Positions 1 through 6,151 of a stretch of 8,430 bases of DNA are shown here, piece after piece. Positions within the stretch are counted from its first letter, which is position 1. Each line of letters opens with the position of its first letter. The position numbers were made by a program, and so were the translations under genes. The notes beneath the pieces are model-generated. The model saw nothing but the letters and a program-made list of their open reading frames with translations. It was not told the origin of the DNA and did no database searches. Origin of the DNA: Candidatus Woesearchaeota archaeon (lineage in GTDB: Archaea; Nanobdellota; Nanobdellia; UBA10117; WJKY01); NCBI GenBank assembly GCA_014728835.1, contig WJKY01000063.1:1-8430 (forward strand), written 5' to 3'.

Positions 1-547
1 CTCCAGCACCATAAATAAAAGAAAACAAAACACAAAATGCAAGTACTTTCACATTATTTAACAAAATCTTTGAAAAATATTTACCCATTAGAAATTTGCC
101 CATAACCCCTATGTTAATTTCTCGTATAGTGTTTAATTGAATATAAAATAAATTAGATATCAGATTATCTGGCAAAACAGAAAACCAAAACGTGAATGAT
201 AAAGATAAACCTAAAAATAAAAATATGAAAAAATAAAGTAATTTTTCTTTTGTCTCTGAAGAAGTTCCAGTAAATTTAATTTGTTTTTTCCCTCTAAAAA
301 AAGATAATAATAGTTGTTTAATATAATCTCTTGTTCGCTCCTCTTTTTCTTTTTCAAAACCAATAACAGTTAGCATTAAGGGCATACAAGCTAAAGTAGT
401 GAGAAAAACAGCTACAATTGCAGCATGAGAAGGAAATATCCATAAAGCTAGGAAAATAGCAATAGTAGAAAATAAAAATGCAATAGGAAACATGTTCCAT
501 GGTTTTTGTTCAGCAAGTTTTACAGGAATTATGTTTTCTAATACCAC
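1..547 (-). CDS. SpoIIM (DUF95) family membrane protein, 3' end outside window
   Basis: This is an open frame of 182 codons that starts at a GTG and continues past the left edge without a stop. The start is set by a strong Shine-Dalgarno (GGAGG, 8-base spacer) and follows the secD stop by 27 bases. The protein begins VVLENIIPVKLAEQKPW. It then has two close hydrophobic segments (about residues 20-63), a charged cytoplasmic loop rich in Lys and Glu, another hydrophobic segment (about 105-125), and an extracellular-looking stretch. The visible end reads NNVKVLAFCVLFSFIYGAG, which resembles the conserved core of archaeal SpoIIM/DUF95 proteins from memory. The family are multi-pass membrane proteins; bacterial SpoIIM works with SpoIID and SpoIIP in engulfment, but the archaeal role is not known. 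Its place after secF-secD suggests co-transcription and a link to the membrane or to export, which is inference. The family call is fairly sure; the function is not. Confidence 0.8.
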   Translation of the reverse strand, partial: MVLENIIPVKLAEQKPWNMFPIAFLFSTIAIFLALWIFPSHAAIVAVFLTTLACMPLMLTVIGFEKEKEERTRDYIKQLLLSFFRGKKQIKFTGTSSETKEKLLYFFIFLFLGLSLSFTFWFSVLPDNLISNLFYIQLNTIREINIGVMGKFLMGKYFSKILLNNVKVLAFCVLFSFIYGAG

Positions 548-555
548 ACCATTTA

Positions 556-560
556 CCTCC
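556..560 (-). promoter_or_regulatory. Strong Shine-Dalgarno for the SpoIIM-family gene
   Basis: On the minus strand the sequence AAGGAGGT precedes the GTG at 547-545, with 8 bases between GGAGG and the start codon. It matches the archaeal 16S anti-SD (complement of CACCTCC). It decides the non-ATG start: the ATG a few bases closer to the SD is in another frame and meets a stop after four codons. Confidence 0.75.
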
Positions 561-574
561 TTATCTGGCGAATA

Positions 575-2107
575 TTACTCTTTTAATAGCGCCTTTATTA
601 TATGAGCATAAGCTGGTCTTGTTACAAAGACTCCTATGCTAACACCAATAATTGTTATAATAGCAAAGCCTTTTAGTAAGCCAGCGCCCATAGCCCAAAG
701 TGGAATCATCGCCACGACTACGGTAAAATAAGCAGCCATGATTATAAAAAACGCTCGTTTTATTCTCTCTTTCCAATCATATATTCTTTGTTTGCTACTT
801 ACCTCATCTGTAATAACAATTTGATCATCAACACCTGTTCCAACTGCAGCTAAAATAGCTGCTATTGCTGCTAAATCAAGGTTCCATCTGATAGCTGCAG
901 CAACACCTAATATAATTAAAACCTCTGCAAAACCTGTTAATACAATAGGCAAAGCAATTTTTAGTTTTCTATATCTGACAAATACAACAATACCTACAGC
1001 ACCGATTGCAGCTATTATAGCCAATAAAGATGATTTTAAAAATTCACGTCCAAGTGTTGGAGAAACAATATCCATCTTTGCAATATTTAATTTGACTGGT
1101 AGAGAACCAGTAATTAAAACAGTCTGCAATTTTTTCATATTATCTAATGAATTTTGAAGTGCAGCATCTTTTGTAGAACCAATACCTGGACCTTGTATTA
1201 CAAAGGATGTTGATTCACTTCCTTTTAGATTAGCTGATATATACAAACTGTCTACAAGCTCATTATCCAGATAAAGATTTAGTTTTTCACTCAAATATCT
1301 GCTTCCTTTAACTAATTCAACATCTAAATCTTCAGTAATTTTAGCATGTTTTTTAGCTGCTTCAGGACTAACACCAACTTGAAATTGAAATTGACATTGC
1401 CAGCCATCTTGTATCTTGTCGCATGTTCGGACACCAGAACATTCTGCAGAGCGGCAAACTTGCTTGATATCTTTGCCACCAACAAAAACAGTTTCATTAG
1501 CAATTTTTGCTTCAAATTTACCTTGTTTTTCTAAAAGATCAACAACTTCTTCTTTTGTTGCGCTAGCAATTTCAATTAAAATATAATCATTACCTTCTAA
1601 ATCACCAACTTTTCTAACTACAATATCTGATAAACCATATATATTAAGACGTTTTTTAGTTATTGTAATTACATCTTCCATTTGTTGCTGAGAAAGTTTT
1701 TCTTCTGGTTTTAGTAATACTCTGACTCCGCCACTTAAATCCAGACCTGTTTGAATATTAGATGAAGCAACTTCATCAACAGTAATTCCTGTATAAGTTA
1801 AATTATTTTTTTCTTCAATTAAAAATGAGTAAGAATTATCTTTAGTTCGTATTTTAACTATATCTCCAGTCTGAGCCTCTGAGATAGTTTCTTGATAATC
1901 ATTAATATCTTTTATTTGTTGATTATTTATACTAACTATTGTTTCTCCTGCAACAACCCCGCTAAGTGATGCACTAGAATTTTCTTCCACGGCAGAAATT
2001 TTAACACCTTTTGCACCAAAGTTAGGTCCGATAGCAACTAATGAAAGTAAAATAACTATAATTAAAACCCATACTCTCCATGATTTAAAGATGGATTTAA
2101 TATTCAT
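575..2107 (-). CDS. secD: Protein translocase subunit SecD with PDZ-like insertion
   Basis: SecD is the larger half of the SecDF complex, which assists Sec-dependent export from the outer face of the membrane, in bacteria using the proton gradient. Residues 11-27 form the first membrane helix. Residues 31-98 look like a PDZ domain (GVKISAVEENSSA, then AGETIVSINNQQI). The P1 domain signature GLDLSGG is at 121-127. Five more helices follow from about 358 to 500, with the family motif GTGVDDQIVITDE at 423-435 in the fourth; this includes the conserved acidic pair. Four cysteines (218, 223, 229, 238) lie in the predicted external domain and could form disulfides. The ATG start lies inside the secF 3' end, giving an 11-base overlap, and is preceded by AGGTG with a 6-base spacer, so coupled translation is likely. 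At 510 residues it is long for an archaeal SecD, which the PDZ-like region explains. Confidence 0.95.
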   Translation of the reverse strand: MNIKSIFKSWRVWVLIIVILLSLVAIGPNFGAKGVKISAVEENSSASLSGVVAGETIVSINNQQIKDINDYQETISEAQTGDIVKIRTKDNSYSFLIEEKNNLTYTGITVDEVASSNIQTGLDLSGGVRVLLKPEEKLSQQQMEDVITITKKRLNIYGLSDIVVRKVGDLEGNDYILIEIASATKEEVVDLLEKQGKFEAKIANETVFVGGKDIKQVCRSAECSGVRTCDKIQDGWQCQFQFQVGVSPEAAKKHAKITEDLDVELVKGSRYLSEKLNLYLDNELVDSLYISANLKGSESTSFVIQGPGIGSTKDAALQNSLDNMKKLQTVLITGSLPVKLNIAKMDIVSPTLGREFLKSSLLAIIAAIGAVGIVVFVRYRKLKIALPIVLTGFAEVLIILGVAAAIRWNLDLAAIAAILAAVGTGVDDQIVITDEVSSKQRIYDWKERIKRAFFIIMAAYFTVVVAMIPLWAMGAGLLKGFAIITIIGVSIGVFVTRPAYAHIIKALLKE

Positions 2108-2996
2108 CTTTCACACCTTTTTTTTCTAAATACCATCTAAGTATACCTGTATTTTGTATCCATGTGAAAAGCAAATCAAATAACAAACCAATGATTAAAA
2201 TAGCGGCAATTTGCCGTAAAACAAGCGCAGGTGAAACAATCCAAAGAACAGTAAGCGCAATAATTGTTGTTAGTTCCATAGTCACTCCTGTTTTCATAGC
2301 TGAATAAACCCTTTCCATTATTGTTCCCTCTTTTCTTTTCAATAGTTTTGTAGACAACAAAATGTCAGTATCTACAGAATAACCAAGTAACATAAGCAAA
2401 GCAGCTACGCCAGCTGTTGATAATTTAAAACCAATTAAATTCATAGTAGCTAAGGTTGCAACCAAATCAGAAACAGCACAAAGTACAATTGCACCGCTTG
2501 GAATTGGAACTCTAAAATAATATAAAACAACTAAAGACATAAATAAAAATGCCAAACCAAGAGCTTTAAGTGTAGAGCTCCAAAAAGAACTTCCCAAAGC
2601 ACTACTCATTTCTTCAACTGTGTATTTTCCAGATACTAATTCAATTCCAGTAACTTCTGAAATCGCAGATTTTACTTCGTCAATATCTTTTTGTTCAAGC
2701 TCAAAAGCATAACCTACGCTTCCGCTAGTCCCCATAGCTTGTAATTTACGTACAGAAATATCAACCCCTAATTTATCTTTGAGCTCTCCTTCAATTTGCG
2801 AAATATCTAAATCAGCATTAGTTTGGACAGTAATCAAAAGTCCGCCTTTTAGAGTTGTATCTTTAGCAATAAATTCACCAGTTGAAACTTTCCAAAATCC
2901 TAGTACGCCTAATGCAATAAATAAGATTACAAAGGAAATAATCATTAAATTTTTGTACTTATCTTCATAAAAAGTCTTTAGACCTTCTAATTTCAT
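2097..2996 (-). CDS. secF: Protein translocase subunit SecF
   Basis: SecF is the partner of SecD in the membrane complex that aids late steps of Sec export. With the ATG start it has 299 residues. It shows one N-terminal helix (about 16-35), an external P4-like domain that opens with the KGG signature (DTTLKGGLLITV), and five helices towards the C-terminus. The fourth transmembrane helix carries GYSVDTDILL, the conserved SecF motif with two aspartates. No truncation or frameshift is visible. The frame can be extended six codons to a TTG at 3014, but that TTG is only about 8 bases from the candidate TATA box, upstream of the expected transcript start. The ATG at 2996 lies about 26 bases from the box centre, as expected for a leaderless archaeal mRNA, and no Shine-Dalgarno precedes it. 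It is the first gene of the secF-secD-SpoIIM operon and is divergent from the tRNA methyltransferase gene. Confidence 0.94.
   Translation of the reverse strand: MKLEGLKTFYEDKYKNLMIISFVILFIALGVLGFWKVSTGEFIAKDTTLKGGLLITVQTNADLDISQIEGELKDKLGVDISVRKLQAMGTSGSVGYAFELEQKDIDEVKSAISEVTGIELVSGKYTVEEMSSALGSSFWSSTLKALGLAFLFMSLVVLYYFRVPIPSGAIVLCAVSDLVATLATMNLIGFKLSTAGVAALLMLLGYSVDTDILLSTKLLKRKEGTIMERVYSAMKTGVTMELTTIIALTVLWIVSPALVLRQIAAILIIGLLFDLLFTWIQNTGILRWYLEKKGVKDEY
2114..2118 (-). promoter_or_regulatory. Shine-Dalgarno for secD inside secF
   Basis: The minus strand reads AGGTG six bases before the secD ATG, within the last codons of secF. It matches part of the archaeal GGAGGTG consensus and supports internal initiation of secD in the operon. 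Confidence 0.5.
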
Positions 2997-3018
2997 GATT
3001 TTGCTAAATAACAAGAAG

Positions 3019-3026
3019 TTTTAAAT
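3019..3026. promoter_or_regulatory. Palindromic TATA box, possibly shared by divergent secF and trmI
   Basis: TTTTAAAT (reading ATTTAAAA on the minus strand) is centred at about 3022.5. It lies about 28 bases before the trmI ATG at 3051 and about 26 bases before the secF ATG at 2996. Archaeal TATA boxes sit about 26 bases upstream of the transcript start, so both genes would be transcribed as leaderless or nearly leaderless mRNAs. Neither start has a Shine-Dalgarno, which agrees. The box is inferred from spacing and composition only. In AT-rich DNA such motifs arise easily, so the sharing is a hypothesis. Confidence 0.5.
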
Positions 3027-3033
3027 CTTATGT

Positions 3034-3045
3034 TTGCTTAAGCAA
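3034..3045. repeat. Perfect 12-bp palindrome, candidate operator
   Basis: TTGCTTAAGCAA is a perfect inverted repeat in the short divergent intergenic region. It covers positions -17 to -6 relative to the trmI start codon, between the candidate TATA box and the gene, where a bound dimer would block initiation. For secF it lies just upstream of the TATA box, where a regulator could act on TFB binding. No second copy was noticed elsewhere in the window. It could also be a chance palindrome. Confidence 0.35.
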
Positions 3046-3050
3046 CTAAA

Positions 3051-3635
3051 ATGAACATCAAGTGGAAAGAATTTCCAAGAAAAGCAAAGCGAGGACCACA
3101 AGTGATTTTGCCCAAAGACGCAGCAATAATTGCAGCATATACAAGTCTTGAATCTGGTAATAAAGTAGTAGATGCTGGAACAGGTTCTGGCTGGTTGGCA
3201 GCTTATTTAGCAAAAATTGTGGCTCCAAAGGGTGAATTAATAACATATGAACACCGCCCTGAATTTGCAAAACTTGCAAAGAAAAACTTCAAAAGATTTG
3301 GAATCAAAAATATCAAATTAAAAGAAAAGGACATTTACAAAGGCATTTGTGAAAAAAATTTAGATCTGATAACACTTGATTTGCAAAAACCTTGGAAAGT
3401 AATTTCGCACGCAGAAAAAGCACTTAAAGAAAACAGTTATGTAGTTGTTTATTCGCCGCAAATAACACAGGCACTTGAATTTGTAAATGCTTTAGAAGAC
3501 TCAAAACTAAAGTTTGAAAAAACAATAGAAATTTTAGAACGAAAATGGAAAATTAAAGGTAAGGTTGCTCGTCCAGAACACCGCATGCTAGGACATACAG
3601 GGTTCTTAACTTTTGTAAGAAAACTAACCAAGTAA
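3051..3635 (+). CDS. trmI: tRNA (adenine-N1) methyltransferase, TrmI-type, catalytic domain only
   Basis: Archaeal TrmI uses S-adenosylmethionine to make 1-methyladenosine at position 58 (and 57 in some species) of the tRNA T-loop. The family signature RGPQVILPKD is at residues 14-23, and the SAM-binding glycine loop VVDAGTGSGW is at 39-48. The acidic ribose-binding residue is probably Glu67 (YEHR), followed by DIYKG at 94-98. Motif IV is LDLQKPW at 109-115, with the catalytic-type Asp110, though the usual Pro of LDLP is Gln here. The C-terminal ARPEHRMLGHTGFLTF matches the family end. At 194 residues it is about 60 shorter than the characterised archaeal enzymes near 250, because the N-terminal small beta domain is absent. 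An in-frame stop at 3039-3041 rules out a longer start. It is probably transcribed alone, leaderless. Another adenine- or cobalamin-type methyltransferase is less likely given the motifs. Confidence 0.82.
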   Translation: MNIKWKEFPRKAKRGPQVILPKDAAIIAAYTSLESGNKVVDAGTGSGWLAAYLAKIVAPKGELITYEHRPEFAKLAKKNFKRFGIKNIKLKEKDIYKGICEKNLDLITLDLQKPWKVISHAEKALKENSYVVVYSPQITQALEFVNALEDSKLKFEKTIEILERKWKIKGKVARPEHRMLGHTGFLTFVRKLTK

Positions 3636-4031
3636 TTTTAATATTTTTTCAAATTCATAGAGAGCTTTTTCTTTTTTACCTTTTCCTAAGTAAGATCCTG
3701 TTTTTCTAAAAATTTCTAGAACTTTTTGGGAACGTCTCATAGCATTGATAAGTAGTTTCTCTTCTTTTTTCATACCATGATTTTTTGCGCAAATCCGCAT
3801 TTTTCCAAGAAATAAAGATTCTTTACTAAATACTTTTTCAATTTCCGGTAAGTTAGAATACGCTTCACCGAATTTATCTGTTTTAATAAAATCAATAATT
3901 TTTTTAATTAATTTATGAGCATGTTCATCAAAAGTTAAATACCAATCAAATTCTTTTTGCTCTTTTTTGTTTAAACATTGCTTAAATTGTTTATCTTTTC
4001 CTAAGAATTTTAGTTCTGAAATTAATTTCAT
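3624..4031 (-). CDS. Small basic helical protein of unknown function, coupled to hel308
   Basis: I do not recognise this 135-residue protein. It is rich in Lys, Glu, Leu and Phe, lacks a signal peptide or membrane segment, and looks entirely alpha-helical, perhaps four or five helices. Notable stretches are KKEQKEFDWYLTFDEHAHKL (about 22-41), the only region with clustered His, Asp and Trp, and a basic C-terminal half (GMKKEEKLLINAMRRSQ). The helix spacing could suggest a TPR-like or four-helix fold, but no motif is definite. Its ATG overlaps the hel308 stop as ATGA, and AGGGAG precedes the start with an 8-base spacer (4040-4045), so translation is probably coupled to hel308. Codon use matches the neighbours, and it is likely a real gene. 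A role near DNA or RNA metabolism is only suggested by position. Its 3' end overlaps the convergent trmI by 12 bases. Confidence 0.75.
   Translation of the reverse strand: MKLISELKFLGKDKQFKQCLNKKEQKEFDWYLTFDEHAHKLIKKIIDFIKTDKFGEAYSNLPEIEKVFSKESLFLGKMRICAKNHGMKKEEKLLINAMRRSQKVLEIFRKTGSYLGKGKKEKALYEFEKILKLLG
3637..3649 (+). terminator. T-rich tract after trmI, possible archaeal terminator
   Basis: TTTTAATATTTTTT begins two bases after the trmI stop, and further T runs follow at about 3665-3685. Archaeal RNA polymerase commonly terminates at such U-rich tracts without a hairpin. The tracts are also what lysine-rich codons of the opposite-strand gene would produce, so the call is weak. Confidence 0.3.
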
Positions 4032-6142
4032 TTTAATTGCTCCCTAATTTTTTTAGCTGTTTTTGGTCCAATTAATTTAACCAGATCAGTAATTTTGGTT
4101 GCTTTAAGTATTTTAATATTTTTAATTCCATTTGAATATAATTTTCTAGCTCTAAAGCGGCCAATTCCTTTTAGTTTAACCAAAGAAATAAGTTCTTTTC
4201 CAATACCATATTTTACTCTAAATCTAGCTTTGTTAATATCGCTTTTGATATCCTTAAAATCAAGTATTTTTGCAATTTCATGGCTAGCATAAAGAATCCA
4301 GTCTGAGTTAACTAATCTTCTGTATAATTCACCTGGTCTGACTCTATATTGCTCTAAAATATATTCTTCTGGTTTTTCATCTATCCAGTCTTGTAACATT
4401 AATGCAGTTTTAAAATCATCAAGAAATTGTTGATATTCAATATCCCATTCTTTTGGAATCTTTGTAAGAAAATCATCTTCATATTCAACTAATTTTTCCT
4501 GTAACATCTCCCAGTCAGATTTTCTAGAACGCAGAGATCTGACTTCGCCTGTTGAAGAAATTAAATGCAAAAAAGAAAAATCACTAATCTTTTTTTTCAT
4601 AGCATTTGTTAGAGCCTTAACAATCAAATGTCCGCTTTCAGGATCAATGTAAAGCTCAGAAATTCTTTTGCCAAGCAGAGTTGCATATATTTTATCTTGT
4701 TTGGTTTTGATAAATCCATATTGTTTTAATTTACCTAATATTCGCATTATTTTATTTTCAATTTCGTAAAACTGTTCATATTGATGACCATAAAAAGAAC
4801 TTTCAAAAAAATTAATTAGTGTTTCTGGCGCACGTGCAAATCCACTGGCAACCAAACTTAAAATTGCAGATCTTAATATTGGTTCAACAGCAAGTTTTGA
4901 AGTAATTGGCTCTGTTTCTCCGTTTATATATCTTTCATAAATTTCTTGTTTTTGATCCTCTGAATTAGCAATTGAAATTGCTTCACCATATTTTTCCATA
5001 CCTGGCCTACCTGCGCGCCCAGTCATTTGTTTGTATTCAAGTGTTGGAATATACGTAGAGCCCCACCTTCCAGAATATCTTTTCAAAGAACGCATTATTG
5101 CTCTGAATGCAGGTAAATTAACTCCTGCTGCTAACGTAGGAGTGCAACAAATAATTTTAATCACGCCAGACCTGAAATTATTTTCAATTAACATTTTTTG
5201 TTTGGACATTAAACCTGCGTGATGAAAGGATACGCCGCCTTTGATACATTTTGCCAAACGCTTGCATTGCCTTGTCGGCCGCGCAAGAACAGAAAGAACT
5301 TGTTTTGATAATTCTTCGTGATTTTGAGCTCGCAATCTGCTGATTTTTTCAGCAGTTGCTTCAGCGCTTTTTTTTGATGAGCAAAATATTAGAGCTTGTT
5401 TACCACGTTTGATGGTATCTTTTGCTAACATAAGAACAGAATCAGATATATCCCCTGAAATTTTTGAATTTTCCTTATAGCCAAAAAAATCAATTTCATT
5501 AGAATGAAAAATACCTTCGTGTAATTCCACAGGCCTCCAATCATCTTCTACTAAATTTGCATCCAACCATTCTGCAAGTTCTTTTGTATTTCCAATTGTT
5601 GCAGACAAAGCAATAATCTGCGCATTAGATAATATTTTCCTTAAGAGAGTAATTAAAATTTCAAGTGTTGGTCCTCTGCCAGCATCATTCATTAAGTGAA
5701 TTTCATCTATTATTATTACTGATATATTATTTATCCAAGAAGCTCCATGTCTAATTAAAGAGTCTAATTTTTCACTTGTTGTAATTATTAAATCATATTT
5801 TGAAAGCCATGGATTAGATTGATCTAAGTCACCAATTGAGAGACCTACTTTAATTCCAGGATATTTTTCTTTGAACTCTTTATACTTTTCTAGAGCTAAA
5901 GATTTTAAAGGAACAATATAGATGCTTTTTTCCTGAGTTTCTAAAATTGACTTTACAAAAGCAATCTCAGCAACAACTGTTTTTCCAGAACCAGTAGGAG
6001 TACAAACCAGAAGATTATCGCCTTCTAATAAACCAGCTCTGATAGCTTTTTCTTGGCAAGGCCTAAGTTTATCTATATCTTGATTTTTTAATCCTAGAAA
6101 AAGTTTTTCAGGCAAATAATCTTTTAATTGTTTTAATTGCAT
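4028..6142 (-). CDS. hel308: Hel308 (Hjm) family superfamily 2 DNA helicase
   Basis: Hel308 is an ATP-dependent 3'-to-5' DNA helicase that acts on stalled or branched replication forks. Residue numbers here count from a TTG at 6151; the ATG at codon 4 (6142) is preferred as start, giving 704 residues, the usual length. A Q-type motif LRPCQEKAI is at 29-37, Walker A CTPTGSGKT at 50-58, and DEIH at 149-152. ALSAT is at 181-185, HHAGLM at 310-315, TPTLAAGVNLPA at 337-348 and QMTGRAGRPG at 375-384. A winged-helix region and a helical ratchet domain follow (about 400-640). The C-terminal helix-hairpin-helix region contains KGIGRFRARKLYSNGI (661-676), like the RAR-containing tail of Hel308. All core motifs are intact. 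The TTG directly abuts the upstream stop; neither start has a clear Shine-Dalgarno, so reinitiation after the surface-protein gene is likely. Other Ski2-like helicases are possible but fit the tail less well. Confidence 0.93.
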   Translation of the reverse strand: MQLKQLKDYLPEKLFLGLKNQDIDKLRPCQEKAIRAGLLEGDNLLVCTPTGSGKTVVAEIAFVKSILETQEKSIYIVPLKSLALEKYKEFKEKYPGIKVGLSIGDLDQSNPWLSKYDLIITTSEKLDSLIRHGASWINNISVIIIDEIHLMNDAGRGPTLEILITLLRKILSNAQIIALSATIGNTKELAEWLDANLVEDDWRPVELHEGIFHSNEIDFFGYKENSKISGDISDSVLMLAKDTIKRGKQALIFCSSKKSAEATAEKISRLRAQNHEELSKQVLSVLARPTRQCKRLAKCIKGGVSFHHAGLMSKQKMLIENNFRSGVIKIICCTPTLAAGVNLPAFRAIMRSLKRYSGRWGSTYIPTLEYKQMTGRAGRPGMEKYGEAISIANSEDQKQEIYERYINGETEPITSKLAVEPILRSAILSLVASGFARAPETLINFFESSFYGHQYEQFYEIENKIMRILGKLKQYGFIKTKQDKIYATLLGKRISELYIDPESGHLIVKALTNAMKKKISDFSFLHLISSTGEVRSLRSRKSDWEMLQEKLVEYEDDFLTKIPKEWDIEYQQFLDDFKTALMLQDWIDEKPEEYILEQYRVRPGELYRRLVNSDWILYASHEIAKILDFKDIKSDINKARFRVKYGIGKELISLVKLKGIGRFRARKLYSNGIKNIKILKATKITDLVKLIGPKTAKKIREQLK
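4040..4045 (-). promoter_or_regulatory. Shine-Dalgarno for the 135-residue gene
   Basis: AGGGAG on the minus strand lies 8 bases before the ATG at 4031, inside the last codons of hel308. Together with the ATGA stop-start overlap it supports the chosen start and translational coupling. Confidence 0.55.
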
Positions 6143-6151
6143 ATAGTTCAA

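Noticed and set aside
1324..1534. Two short frames of about 62 codons within secD, one on each strand
   Set aside because: Both lie wholly inside the well-conserved SecD P1 domain and have no recognisable features.
2997..3050. Possible small RNA or riboswitch in the divergent intergenic region
   Set aside because: Only 54 bases, and the TATA spacing predicts leaderless transcripts, leaving no room for a structured leader.
3058..3279. Minus-strand frame of 73 codons inside trmI
   Set aside because: Opposite the SAM-binding region with conserved motifs in the plus frame; low-complexity Leu/Gln translation.
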